The position numbers and the translations under genes are program-made. Shown here piece after piece: positions 23,927-31,500 of a DNA stretch of 33,984 nucleotides; position 1 is the first letter of the stretch; each line of letters starts with the position of its first letter. The notes below the pieces were generated by a model that made no database searches, had not been told where the DNA came from, and worked only from the letters and a program-made list of their open reading frames with translations. Origin of the DNA: JAFGMR01 sp964632755 (GTDB lineage Archaea; Halobacteriota; Methanosarcinia; Methanotrichales; Methanotrichaceae); the NCBI GenBank assembly GCA_964632755.1, contig CAZWDT010000031.1:1-33984 (forward strand), written 5' to 3'.

Positions 23927-25177
23927 ATGAGGATTCTTGTGCTGAACTGCGGCAGCTCCTCGGTGAAGTACAGCCTCTTCGAGATGGATGGCGAGGATGG
24001 GCTTGCGAAGGGGATGATCGAGAGAATCGACAGAGGTGCCCGACTGGTCCATGAGGCCTGTAGCAAGCAAATCGTTCGCGAGATACCCTCAGTTCGTGAT
24101 CATAGGGGGGCGGTAGAGGTCGTTATTCGAGCCATCTTACATCCAAAGTGGGGAGCTCTGGAGTCATGCGATCTGATCGAGGCAGTGGGGCATCGCGTCG
24201 TCCACGGCGGTGAACGCTTCTCAGGTTCTGTCGCAATCGATCGGGATGTGATTGCCTCTCTTGAGGGATGCTCCAATCTCTCGCCACTTCACAATCCCGC
24301 AAATCTCGCAGGGATCGAGGCCGTCTCGGCGATCCTTCCAGGCGTCCCTCAGGTGGCCGTGTTCGATACCGCCTTCCATCATACGATGCCCAGTCGAGCC
24401 TATACTTACGCCCTCCCTCATGGGCTATGCCGGAAATACGGCATACGACGCTATGGCTTCCACGGCACCTCCCATCGCTATGTGATGGAGGAGGCGGCAA
24501 GGCTGGTTGGACGTCCGCCTGCGGAGCTAAGGCTGATCAGCTGCCACCTTGGAAACGGGGCGAGCATCGCGGCCATCGATCGAGGCCGGTCGATTGATAC
24601 GTCGATGGGCTTTACTCCCATGGAGGGTTTGATCATGGGCACCCGCTGCGGAGACCTGGATCCGGCAATCCCCCTCTTTTTGATGGAGAGGGGGATGGCA
24701 TTGGAGGAGGTGGGCTGCCTCCTAAACCACGAGAGCGGCCTTCTTGGAATATCCGGATTCAGCTCGGACATGCGAGAGATCCTGGAGGCGGTTTACAGCG
24801 ACATTTCGAAGAAGGTTCTAAACCTCGATCATCCTCACCATGACCGGGCATTGCTCGCGCTAGAGATCTTCATCTACCGGGTGAAGAAGTACATAGGAGC
24901 TTACGCCGCTGCCATGGGCGGCGTCGATTCCGTGGTCTTCACCGGCGGCATTGGGGAACGCTCGCTCTTGATCTGCCAGGAGGCCTCTTCTGGCCTGGAG
25001 TTCATGGGAATCGAGCTCGGCTGTGCGAGGGAGATCGGGGGAGGGGCAGTCGATCTAAGCAAGGAAGGATCCAGGGCGAGGGTTATGATCATCCCCACAA
25101 AGGAGGAGCTCTTCATTGCCAGGGAGACCTATCGCCTCCTGAGCGATGGACGGATCCTCGGGATCGATTCGAGCTGA
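23927..25177 (+). CDS. ackA: Acetate kinase
   Basis: Interconverts acetate plus ATP with acetyl phosphate. 416 residues with all family signatures: LVLNCGSSSVKYSLFEM at the start, GHRVVHGGERF, VFDTAFHHTMP, YGFHGTSHRYV, the CHLGNGASIAAIDRGRSIDT phosphate-binding loop, TSMGFTPMEGLIMGTRCGDL, and FTGGIGERS near the end. The frame is open upstream to 23780, but ATG 23927 gives the canonical N-terminus and lies downstream of a TATA-like box. No phosphotransacetylase gene is adjacent. Notable because Methanothrix-type methanogens are known for activating acetate with AMP-forming acetyl-CoA synthetase instead. Confidence 0.95.
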   Translation: MRILVLNCGSSSVKYSLFEMDGEDGLAKGMIERIDRGARLVHEACSKQIVREIPSVRDHRGAVEVVIRAILHPKWGALESCDLIEAVGHRVVHGGERFSGSVAIDRDVIASLEGCSNLSPLHNPANLAGIEAVSAILPGVPQVAVFDTAFHHTMPSRAYTYALPHGLCRKYGIRRYGFHGTSHRYVMEEAARLVGRPPAELRLISCHLGNGASIAAIDRGRSIDTSMGFTPMEGLIMGTRCGDLDPAIPLFLMERGMALEEVGCLLNHESGLLGISGFSSDMREILEAVYSDISKKVLNLDHPHHDRALLALEIFIYRVKKYIGAYAAAMGGVDSVVFTGGIGERSLLICQEASSGLEFMGIELGCAREIGGGAVDLSKEGSRARVMIIPTKEELFIARETYRLLSDGRILGIDSS

Positions 25178-25233
25178 ATCCCATCCAGTGGGCAGGCAGG
25201 AATCGCTCCATCATCTCCTGAATACAGCGACCC

Positions 25234-25239
25234 TTTTAT
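25234..25239 (+). promoter_or_regulatory. TATA-like box of the YjbQ gene
   Basis: TTTTAT lies about 37 bases before TTG 25274, predicting a leader of about 13 bases. Confidence 0.4.
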
Positions 25240-25273
25240 CCTTTGGCGCCGAGGGGCTGATCGGTGAATCTAC

Positions 25274-25663
25274 TTGATCGAGATCGATACAAGGAGGCGG
25301 CAGGAGCTGATCGATATCACTGGACAGGTCCAGAGGGCTCTGGAGGGAAGGGTTCAGAGGGGGATCTGTCTCGTCTACAGCCTCCACACAACGACCGCGT
25401 TGATGGTGAACGAGGAGGAGCCCGGCCTCGTGCAGGACGTATTGGAGAGGCTCTCCGCCATCGTGCCGGAGGGGTTAGGCTATCAACACGATCGAATCGA
25501 CGACAACGCCCACTCCCACATACAGGCTGCGCTCCTTGGAAACAGCGTCGTCCTCCCGATCGAGGATGGCGGGCTGGTGCTTGGGACCTGGCAGAGGATC
25601 CTCCTCGTGGAGCTGGATGGACCGCGCAGGCGCAAAGTCTGCGTCAAGGCGGTATCGGAGTAG
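25274..25663 (+). CDS. YjbQ/UPF0047 family protein
   Basis: 129 residues of the secondary thiamine-phosphate synthase/UPF0047 family. Recognised by TRRRQELIDITGQVQ, CLVYSLHTTTALMVNEEE (family HTTxxxxxNE), NAHSHIQAALLGNSVVLPI and GTWQRILLVELDGPRRR. Homologues can complement thiamine-phosphate synthase loss weakly, but the native role is unknown. The start is TTG, since an in-frame TGA lies three codons upstream and no ATG or GTG is available. Convergent with ilvE, with five bases between them. Confidence 0.85.
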   Translation: MIEIDTRRRQELIDITGQVQRALEGRVQRGICLVYSLHTTTALMVNEEEPGLVQDVLERLSAIVPEGLGYQHDRIDDNAHSHIQAALLGNSVVLPIEDGGLVLGTWQRILLVELDGPRRRKVCVKAVSE

Positions 25664-25668
25664 CTCGC

Positions 25669-26535
25669 CTAGATCGGAGTTCCGCCTTTCTTCGTCTCCT
25701 CCTTGAAGGCCTCGATCAGCTTCTGCGTAATTGGCCCGGGCTTGCCGCCTCCGATGACCCGGCCATCGACCTTGGTGACCGGGGCGACCTCGGCGGCAGT
25801 GCCTGTGACGAAGATCTCGTCTGCCGTGTAGAGATTGAATAGGCCGAGATTCTTCTCCAGGATCTCATATCCAAGCCTCCTTGCGACGCCGATGACCGCA
25901 TCTCTGGTTATGCCCTCGAGGTTGTTCATCGTGTACGGGGTGCAGATCTTGCCCTCCTTCACGATGAATATATTGTCGCCGCTTCCCTCGGAGAGCTTGC
26001 CCTCGGCGTCGAGCATTATCGCTTCGTTCCCGCCCTTGACGTTCGCCTCGATCTTGGCGAGGATGTTGTTCAGGTAGTTGAGGGACTTGATGTTCGGAGG
26101 CAATGCTGCAGGGGAGTTTCTCCTGACGGTGACGGTGATCGCGGTCAGGCCGACCTCGTAGAGGTCGCCGTACATGGCTCCCCACTCCTTGGATATTATC
26201 AAGACGGTTGGCTTGCTGCACTTGAGGGGGTCGAGGCCCAGGTCTCCCACGCCCCTCGTGACTATGGGGCGGATATATCCATTCCTGAGGTTGTTCTTCC
26301 GCAGGGTATCGAGGATGGCCTCGGCCATCTCCTTCTGGGTCATGGGGATCTCCAGGGTGATCGCCTTTGCGGAGTCGTAGAGCCTCTTTATATGCTCCTC
26401 TAGCCGGAAGACCCGGCCGTCGTAGGCCCTGATGCCCTCGAAGACTCCATCGCCATAGAGAAAGCCGTGGTCGAAGACCGAAATTGAAGCATCTCCCTCT
26501 GGCACATAGCTACCATTGACGTATATAAGGCTCAT
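25669..26535 (-). CDS. ilvE: Branched-chain amino-acid aminotransferase
   Basis: PLP fold-type IV aminotransferase for the last step of valine, leucine and isoleucine synthesis. 288 residues: start MSLIYVNGSYVPEGDASISV, FDHGFLYGDGVFEGIRAYDG (residues 21-40), catalytic lysine K150 in PPNIKSLNYLNNILAK, LSEGSGDNIFIVKEG (about 187-201) and VTGTAAEVAPVTKVDGR near the C-terminus. The length is normal. A TATA-like box (ACATTTATC, minus strand 26566-26574) lies upstream; no Shine-Dalgarno is seen. Divergent from ribH. Confidence 0.93.
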   Translation of the reverse strand: MSLIYVNGSYVPEGDASISVFDHGFLYGDGVFEGIRAYDGRVFRLEEHIKRLYDSAKAITLEIPMTQKEMAEAILDTLRKNNLRNGYIRPIVTRGVGDLGLDPLKCSKPTVLIISKEWGAMYGDLYEVGLTAITVTVRRNSPAALPPNIKSLNYLNNILAKIEANVKGGNEAIMLDAEGKLSEGSGDNIFIVKEGKICTPYTMNNLEGITRDAVIGVARRLGYEILEKNLGLFNLYTADEIFVTGTAAEVAPVTKVDGRVIGGGKPGPITQKLIEAFKEETKKGGTPI

Positions 26536-26565
26536 ACTGAATCATGTGGTGGCACAATTGCCTAG

Positions 26566-26574
26566 GATAAATGT
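26566..26574 (-). promoter_or_regulatory. TATA-like box of ilvE
   Basis: Minus-strand ACATTTATC lies about 35 bases before ATG 26535. Confidence 0.4.
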
Positions 26575-26600
26575 ATTTTGATCCCTCGGCCTATCGATGG

Positions 26601-26608
26601 ATTTATTA
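26601..26608 (+). promoter_or_regulatory. TATA box of the ribH operon
   Basis: ATTTATTA predicts initiation near 26630, downstream of the first in-frame ATG (26597). That leaves ATG 26657 as the ribH start. Confidence 0.55.
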
Positions 26609-26656
26609 CCTAATGCGAGAAGCCTTAAGGCCACCTCTCTGGCGGTGTTAGGAGCT

Positions 26657-27067
26657 ATGGCGAAACTTGGTTTTGTTGTATCTGAGTTCAATAGGGATAT
26701 CACCTATCAGATGGAGTTGCTAGGAAAAGAGCATGCAGCCTTCCTGGGGGCGGAGGTGGCACATGTCCTCTACGTTCCCGGGGTTTATGATATGCCCATC
26801 GCGGCGAGGAGGTTGCTCCGTCGCGATGATGTGGATGCGGTCGTTGCCATCGGCTGTGTGATACAGGGCGAGACTGCCCATGACGAGGTGGTGGTGCAGC
26901 ACGCAGCCAGAAAGCTGATGGACCTCTCCTTGGAGTACGACAAGCCTGTCGCGCTCGGCATATCCGGGCCCAGGATGTCGCGGCCGGATGCCCATCGGCG
27001 CGTGGACTATGCCAAGCGGGCGGTTGAGGCCGCGATAAAACTGATGAAACGGTTGGAGGGCATTTGA
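26657..27067 (+). CDS. ribH: 6,7-dimethyl-8-ribityllumazine synthase
   Basis: Penultimate enzyme of riboflavin synthesis. It condenses the 5-amino-6-ribitylamino-uracil with a four-carbon phosphate and usually assembles as a 60-mer or pentamers. 136 residues, archaeal size. KLGFVVSEFNRDIT opens the fold, VPGVYDMPIAARRLL is the substrate loop, and AIGCVIQGETAHDEVV carries the catalytic histidine region. The frame extends up to 26597, but the TATA box at 26601-26608 and an AGGAG just before ATG 26657 favour the short form. Followed directly by an aminotransferase gene. With ribL it is the second flavin gene in the window. Confidence 0.92.
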   Translation: MAKLGFVVSEFNRDITYQMELLGKEHAAFLGAEVAHVLYVPGVYDMPIAARRLLRRDDVDAVVAIGCVIQGETAHDEVVVQHAARKLMDLSLEYDKPVALGISGPRMSRPDAHRRVDYAKRAVEAAIKLMKRLEGI

Positions 27068-28207
27068 ATGGTCTCGACCAGGATGTCCTCGATCGTAGAC
27101 TCTCCTACCATGATGATCTCGGCCATGGCAAAGAAGCTCACCTCGGCTGGCCTGGACGTGATCGATCTCGGGGTGGGAGAGCCCGATTTCGATACTCCAA
27201 AGCATATATGCGATGCTGCTTGCCAGTCTGTTCAGAGGGGGGATACTCACTATACGCCCTCCAATGGAATTCCGGAGCTCCGGCAGGCGATTGCCGAGAA
27301 GTTCTGGTACGACAACCATATCACGGTCTCCTCCGACGATGTGATCGTAACCCCAGGGGCCAAGATGGCGGTCTTTGCCGCGATCCAGGCGACGATGGAC
27401 GAGGGGGACGAGTGCGTCTTGATCGGCCCCTCCTGGGTCAGCTACGAGCCATGTGTCACATTCGCCGGGGGTCGTGTCGTCTGGGCCGACGTCGACGAGG
27501 AGTTCATGCCTCACGACCTTGCCGAGTTCATAACCGAGAAGACGAAGCTCATCATCGTCAACTCCCCGAGCAATCCCACCGGGTCGGTGCTGGGGGCAGA
27601 CGTGCTCCGGGAGATCAGGGATATCGTCGTGGACAATCGGCTCTACGTCATCTCGGATGAGATCTATGAGAAGATCATATACGACCGGGATCACATCAGC
27701 ATAGGCTCAATGCCTGGGATGGAGCACCGAACGATCACAATCAATGGATTCTCCAAGGCATATGCCATGACCGGATGGCGTCTTGGATACCTGACTGGAC
27801 CTCCCGAGATATTGCGCTGGGTAGGCAGGCTCCAGTCCCACTCCACGTCTCATGCAACCACCTTCGTCCAGAGGGCAGGGGTGACTGCGCTGAGAGGTCC
27901 CCAGGATCCGGTCCAGTCGATGGTGGGGGAGTTTCGAGCACGTAGGGATCTGATGATCGCCAGCCTCAGGGATATGGGGATGAGGTGCACCAATCCCGGA
28001 GGCGCCTTCTATCTCTTCCCCGACGTATCCGACTACGGAGGCGGGGACGAGTTCGCAAGAAGGATGCTTAGCGACGCTTTGATAGCCGTGACTCCCGGAT
28101 CGGCATTTGGACTCGGGGGATCGGATTACGTACGCATCTCCTATGCCGCATCCCAGGAGCGGCTCAAAGAGGCCTTGGAGCGCATGGCAAAGATTGTGGA
28201 TGCCTGA
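27068..28207 (+). CDS. Class I/II pyridoxal-phosphate aminotransferase (aspartate aminotransferase type)
   Basis: 379 residues. Conserved landmarks: IDLGVGEPDFDTP near residue 32, YTPSNGIPELRQAIAEKF, VTPGAKMAVFAA, NSPSNPTG (165-172), YVISDEIYEKI (193-203), catalytic K230 in NGFSKAYAMTGWRLGY, and the C-terminal YVRISYAAS, where the arginine binds the substrate carboxylate. This is the Ib subgroup that covers aspartate and other aminotransferases. The ATG immediately follows the ribH stop, so the two are co-transcribed although their pathways differ. Confidence 0.9.
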   Translation: MVSTRMSSIVDSPTMMISAMAKKLTSAGLDVIDLGVGEPDFDTPKHICDAACQSVQRGDTHYTPSNGIPELRQAIAEKFWYDNHITVSSDDVIVTPGAKMAVFAAIQATMDEGDECVLIGPSWVSYEPCVTFAGGRVVWADVDEEFMPHDLAEFITEKTKLIIVNSPSNPTGSVLGADVLREIRDIVVDNRLYVISDEIYEKIIYDRDHISIGSMPGMEHRTITINGFSKAYAMTGWRLGYLTGPPEILRWVGRLQSHSTSHATTFVQRAGVTALRGPQDPVQSMVGEFRARRDLMIASLRDMGMRCTNPGGAFYLFPDVSDYGGGDEFARRMLSDALIAVTPGSAFGLGGSDYVRISYAASQERLKEALERMAKIVDA

Positions 28208-28208
28208 G

Positions 28209-28226
28209 GGAGCGGGCCCGCGCTAG
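28209..28226. terminator. Possible terminator between convergent genes
   Basis: AGCGGGCCCGCGCT-type GC palindrome just after the aminotransferase stop and before the convergent end of the threonine ammonia-lyase gene. There is no T-run, so this is weak. Confidence 0.2.
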
Positions 28227-28260
28227 GCCTGTGGGAATCGATCGACGAAAGGGCGGCATA

Positions 28261-29475
28261 TCATTGCAAGGTTGGGGGGACGCCATCTGGTGGGTAGCCT
28301 TCTTCCTCCAGACGGGCGAGGATTGCTGACTGGTGTTTTGGCCCCCGGGTCTCGAGCTCTAGCCCGAGCCGGGCGGCTCCGAGCGGCAGGTCCTTGTATC
28401 CCCTGATGTGGTGGATGTGAAGGACGTTTGCCCCTTGGCCTGCAAGGATCCCAAGCACTCGGGCGAGCGTGCCTGGCCGGTCAAGAATGGCGAGCGAGAG
28501 GTGCATTATGCGCCCCTGAAGAGCCATTCCCTTCTTTATTATCCGATCCAGCAGAAGGCTATCGAGGTTTCCGCCGCTTATCACAAGAACGACGCGACTT
28601 TTTGGCGCAAGCGAGAGCGGTCCCATCAGGGCTGCAAGAGGCGTTGCCCCAGCTCCTTCGGCAATGACCCTCTTTCGCTCCAGCAGGGCGAGCACCGCCG
28701 CTGCGATCTCGTCTTCCCCGACGAGGACCATCTCGTCGACGAGGTCCCTGATCAAGGGGAATGTCAGGTTGCCTACCCGTGTAACCGAGATCGCCTCGGC
28801 GAGGCTTGGCGCGGCCGGGACGTCAACCGGCTGCCCTTGTCCCAAGGCCTCCAGGGCCGAGGGGCAGGCACCAGCCTGGACGCCTACGATCCTGATGTCA
28901 GGCCTCTCCGCTTTGACGGCGGATGCGATTCCTGCGATAAGGCCTCCGCCGCCGACTGGAACGACTATTGCATCAACTTTTGGAAGATCCTCAAGGATCT
29001 CAAGGCCGATCGTCCCCTGGCCTGCGATGATCTCCATGTCGTCGAAGGGATGGATGAATGCCTTCCCATCTCGGGCTAGCTCCTCGGCGATGGCGATCGA
29101 CTCGACAAGCGTCTCACCCTTCAGGATCACCTCCGCCCCGTAGCTCCGGGTTGCCTCCTGCTTTGCAAGCGAGACCCAGCTGGGCATGACGATGGTTGCA
29201 GGGACGCCCGCCTCCCTCGCGGCAAGCGCTACGCCCTGGGCGTGGTTTCCAGCGGATGCCGCAACGACCCCTGCCTGGATCTTCGATTCGTTCTTGAGGA
29301 GCTTGTATGTAGCGCCTCTGACCTTGAAGGAGCCTCCGCGCTGGAGGTTTTCGAGCTTCAGGTAGACCTCGCAGCCGGTCTTTTGGCTGAATGTGGGGGA
29401 GTAGATCAGGGGGGTTTTGAGGATTCGGCGCTCTAGGAGGCGGGCTGCCTCATGGATGTCGGAAGGGGGGAGCAT
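28261..29475 (-). CDS. ilvA: Threonine ammonia-lyase with C-terminal ACT domain
   Basis: PLP enzyme converting threonine to 2-oxobutanoate for isoleucine synthesis. 404 residues: LKLENLQRGGSFKVRGA with PLP lysine K51, SAGNHAQGVALAARE, the glycine loop VVPVGGGGLIAGIAS, and ISGGNLDS near residue 300. An ACT domain (about 315-400, LSLAILDRPGTLARVLGILA and HIHHIRGY) suggests amino-acid feedback control. The frame opens at 29553, but ATG 29475 has a TATA-like TTTAC (29501-29505) about 28 bases upstream, and the longer N-terminus overlaps the toxin remnant. A catabolic TdcB-type role is possible. Confidence 0.88.
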   Translation of the reverse strand: MLPPSDIHEAARLLERRILKTPLIYSPTFSQKTGCEVYLKLENLQRGGSFKVRGATYKLLKNESKIQAGVVAASAGNHAQGVALAAREAGVPATIVMPSWVSLAKQEATRSYGAEVILKGETLVESIAIAEELARDGKAFIHPFDDMEIIAGQGTIGLEILEDLPKVDAIVVPVGGGGLIAGIASAVKAERPDIRIVGVQAGACPSALEALGQGQPVDVPAAPSLAEAISVTRVGNLTFPLIRDLVDEMVLVGEDEIAAAVLALLERKRVIAEGAGATPLAALMGPLSLAPKSRVVLVISGGNLDSLLLDRIIKKGMALQGRIMHLSLAILDRPGTLARVLGILAGQGANVLHIHHIRGYKDLPLGAARLGLELETRGPKHQSAILARLEEEGYPPDGVPPTLQ

Positions 29476-29552
29476 GGGATGTTTATTTGGAGCTGTTGGA
29501 GTAAAGAGGTTTGGGATGAGGGAGGCTGCCAGCGGGCATCTGAAGGGCGGCA

Positions 29553-29633
29553 TCAGGGGGATTTTTCTCTGGCCAGTTCAGATCTATCTGTTGGGAATAG
29601 AAAAGAGATTATAATATTAGTGTCTATCAGTAT
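29553..29633 (-). pseudogene. Truncated PIN-domain (VapC-like) toxin stub
   Basis: Overlapping the end of the antitoxin-like gene, a second frame reads ILIDTNIIISFLFPTDRSEL and then ends at TGA after 26 codons. ILIDTNIIISFL is the classic opening of PIN toxins, including the first catalytic aspartate, but everything after about 25 residues of a normal 130 is missing and there is no standard start codon. The sequence then passes into the threonine ammonia-lyase promoter. It looks like a toxin gene cut off by deletion. Confidence 0.6.
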
Positions 29634-29881
29634 CCCCAGGACTCTTCCTCAAGATCGAGTATCTCTTCTACACTCACCATCCTGTCCAGCTTGATAGATC
29701 TGTAATACTTATCAAGTATCCTCTTTTTATCCTCTTTTTGTAGTAACGCCTTGGAGCTCCTTTGCCTGCCGGAGCCTATCTTTATCGAAGTACTCTCTAT
29801 CAAGCCCCCTGGCTGGGCCAATTTTGCCACTTCTTCCTTGATCAGATCGAGGATCTTCTTTTTGAGTTGGATCTCGGTCAA
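29627..29881 (-). CDS. Small antitoxin-like protein (orphan partner of a truncated PIN toxin)
   Basis: 84 residues, highly charged, no membrane segment. Helical N-terminus (MTEIQLKKKILDLIKEEVAK), basic middle (GSGRQRSSKALLQKEDKKR) and acidic end (VSVEEILDLEEESWGY). The start codon is TTG. It overlaps a 19-codon frame from ATG 29937 (MRGERIYIIDEQHLELGEA) whose TGA lies inside the TTG. A TATA-like TTTATAC (29974-29980, minus strand) precedes that short frame. The family is not recognised; an antitoxin role is inferred only from the PIN stub that begins at its stop codon. Confidence 0.5.
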   Translation of the reverse strand: MTEIQLKKKILDLIKEEVAKLAQPGGLIESTSIKIGSGRQRSSKALLQKEDKKRILDKYYRSIKLDRMVSVEEILDLEEESWGY

Positions 29882-29937
29882 GCCTCGCCCAGTTCGAGAT
29901 GTTGCTCATCGATTATGTATATTCGTTCCCCTCTCAT
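29881..29937 (-). CDS. Short leader-like ORF before the antitoxin-like gene
   Basis: Nineteen codons from ATG 29937, reading MRGERIYIIDEQHLELGEA, with its stop overlapping the TTG start of the next frame. It could be a leader peptide, or the original N-terminus of the antitoxin separated by a frameshift. The sequence gives no way to choose. Confidence 0.25.
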
Positions 29938-29984
29938 AGAAATCCAATGGCCACATCCGGGGAATGCCACCTTGTATAAACCCA

Positions 29985-30460
29985 TTCAGATCCCAAAAGC
30001 CAGGATGCCACCTCGTCTCCCAGGGGCCGGGGGGGGCCGGGTGCCGGCACTGCCAGGCCGCCGGCCCGCTCATCCTTATGCGGCGGTCATCTGCGAGGAG
30101 GCCCTCGGGCGGGGCCCTTGGCGGCATCACCTCTGCCATCCCCGCCGCCGTGCAGAGCCGCGGCCCCCCTGAGGCCGGAGGCCCTGGCAGCCCGATCCCC
30201 CGGCCGGGCGGCGGCTGGCTGCCTGAGACCGGAGGGCCTGGTCTCCCACCGCCCAGCCCGGCGGCTGCCTGCGTTGAGGCCAACGGCCGCGGCTTGCCTG
30301 CGTCACTTGCGTTGAGGCCCATTGCGGCAGCTTTCCAGCATCACCCGCGCCATCGCCGCCGGGGCTGGCTGCGAGGAGGCTCACGGCTGCAGCTGGCTGG
30401 CGTCTCCTGCGCCGTTGCCTGTCCTCGATTTCGGCGAAGGGCTTTGAATCAGGCAGGGTT
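29985..30460. repeat. GC-rich low-complexity block with degenerate repeats
   Basis: Markedly GC-richer than its surroundings, with many runs of GGCC/CCGG. On the minus strand, imperfect repeated phrases occur: GGCCTCAACGCA twice, CCTCCGG(T/C)CTCAGG twice, GCCTCCTCGCAG twice, and GGCGGCG-GATGGC...GGTGATGC twice. Open frames through it encode only Pro/Gly/Ala/Arg-rich sequence without any recognisable domain on either strand, so I annotate no gene. It lies between the toxin remnant and the IS21 remnant. Confidence 0.6.
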
Positions 30461-30597
30461 TATAGGCTAGGAGACCATGGTTTCGGGATCGCGAGGAGCT
30501 TTCGACTAATCGAGAGCAAGCACCCTCGGCAGAGAGGTACTGCGAACGATAGCTTTATTTTTTCGGTCGAAATGGGTACTGGAGCTAAACACATACG

Positions 30598-31318
30598 TTT
30601 CATGTTGTCGTAGAGGATCTCCCTCGGAAAGCCTCTGTAGTAATCAAACGCATTCATATGACCTTGAATCAGGGAGAAGACATCCATTTGAAGGCTGAAC
30701 TCTACGTATCTCGTCCTGGAGTAGCCAAGGATCATGCCAAAACAGTAGAGCCTGAGTTCCCAATTGGTTAGGCACATGTGGGGAACAAATGAGGCGAATG
30801 ATGCTGGTTATCACTACTAGCCAATGTGCATAATTAGACACAACAGATCGCTATGCTCCGGTTCTATGTGCCTAACTGACTGGGGGGTCATGGTAGAGCT
30901 TCCGCTGCTCTTCATCGATCTCGACAGGTCCGCACTCACCCCAATCTACCTGAGCCTGAACCCCAGGCTTGGTCTCATAGCGATATACAGCGGGGACTTA
31001 TGATGGCGGTTTTACTTCTCTAACAAAATCTTTCACAATTGTATATTTTCCGGTATATCCCATATCCGTGATCTCACGATATAGGCGTGCAGCAGAGAGA
31101 GGATACGCATTCAAGCGGTTGATTATGTACTCTTTGTAATCGTCAAGCTTGCTTGGCTTCTTTGACCTTTTCTTCGGGGAAGGGGGTATATCGGATTTTA
31201 TATATTTCCTTACCGTCGTCCGGCTGTGTCCAGTTGTTCTGGAGATCTCGGAGAGGGTCAAACCCTGGTTGTACAAATCTATCATATCTAAGTACCTCGG
31301 CGCATCTATCATCCACAT
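30598..31318 (-). pseudogene. istA: istA transposase remnant (IS21 family), nonsense mutation plus insertion
   Basis: N-terminal helix-turn-helix part (31318-31001): YNQGLTLSEISRTTGHSRTT, then VRKYI, and later YPLSAARLYREITDMGYTG. A TAA at 30998-31000 interrupts the frame, which continues uninterrupted as VYRYETKPGVQAQVDWGECG, the start of the DDE catalytic core. At LY (30893-30899) a 141-base insertion intervenes. The protein then resumes as YCFGMILGYSRTRYVEF and DYYRGFPREILYDNMK, after which homology ends. IstA is normally about 400-500 residues, so no functional transposase can be made. Confidence 0.85.
30752..30892. mobile_element. 141-bp MITE-like insertion with terminal inverted repeats and 7-bp target duplication
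   Basis: Flanked on both sides by GTAGAGC (30745-30751 and 30893-30899), a 7-base direct repeat that both times encodes the same Leu-Tyr codons of istA. The ends are imperfect inverted repeats of about 26 bases sharing a perfect GTTAGGCACAT (30767-30777) / ATGTGCCTAAC (30865-30875) core. It has no coding capacity. Removing it with one target copy rejoins istA exactly. Confidence 0.75.
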
Positions 31319-31351
31319 TACTCCTAAGTTTGAAACTTAGTAGTTGACAGG

Positions 31352-31394
31352 TGGATAGATTTATTCCGCCACTTTTGGATACTTTTGACCGCCA
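31352..31394 (-). repeat. IS21 end repeats (probable transposase-binding sites)
   Basis: Two related units on the minus strand, TGGCGGTCAAAAGTATCC (31377-31394) and TGGCGGAATAAATCTATCC (31352-31370), spaced 24-25 bases apart, as in the ends of IS21-family elements. Confidence 0.65.
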
Positions 31395-31500
31395 TTGACA
31401 TCTGGCGATGGCGAGAGATAGGCTGTCGGGACGAGGTCAGGGTGGATAACCCGGCCCCCCCGGAGGCCATATGTCGGTTCATCTCCAGCATCGCCCTCCT

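Larger units (their letters stand above)
30598..31400 (-). mobile_element. Decayed IS21-family insertion sequence (left end and partial istA)
   Basis: The left end at 31400 begins TGTCAATGGCGGTCAAAAGT and is followed by the istA remnant. The element stops after the istA catalytic core; the rest of istA, all of istB and the right end are missing. A 17-base palindrome CTAAGTTTGAAACTTAG (31324-31340) lies between the end repeats and istA. The deleted distal part is replaced by non-homologous and GC-rich sequence. Confidence 0.75.

Noticed and set aside
29964..30470. Long open frames in both directions in the GC-rich block
   Set aside because: GC-rich DNA has few stop codons; the predicted proteins are Pro/Gly/Arg-rich with no domain, and frames on both strands are equally open.
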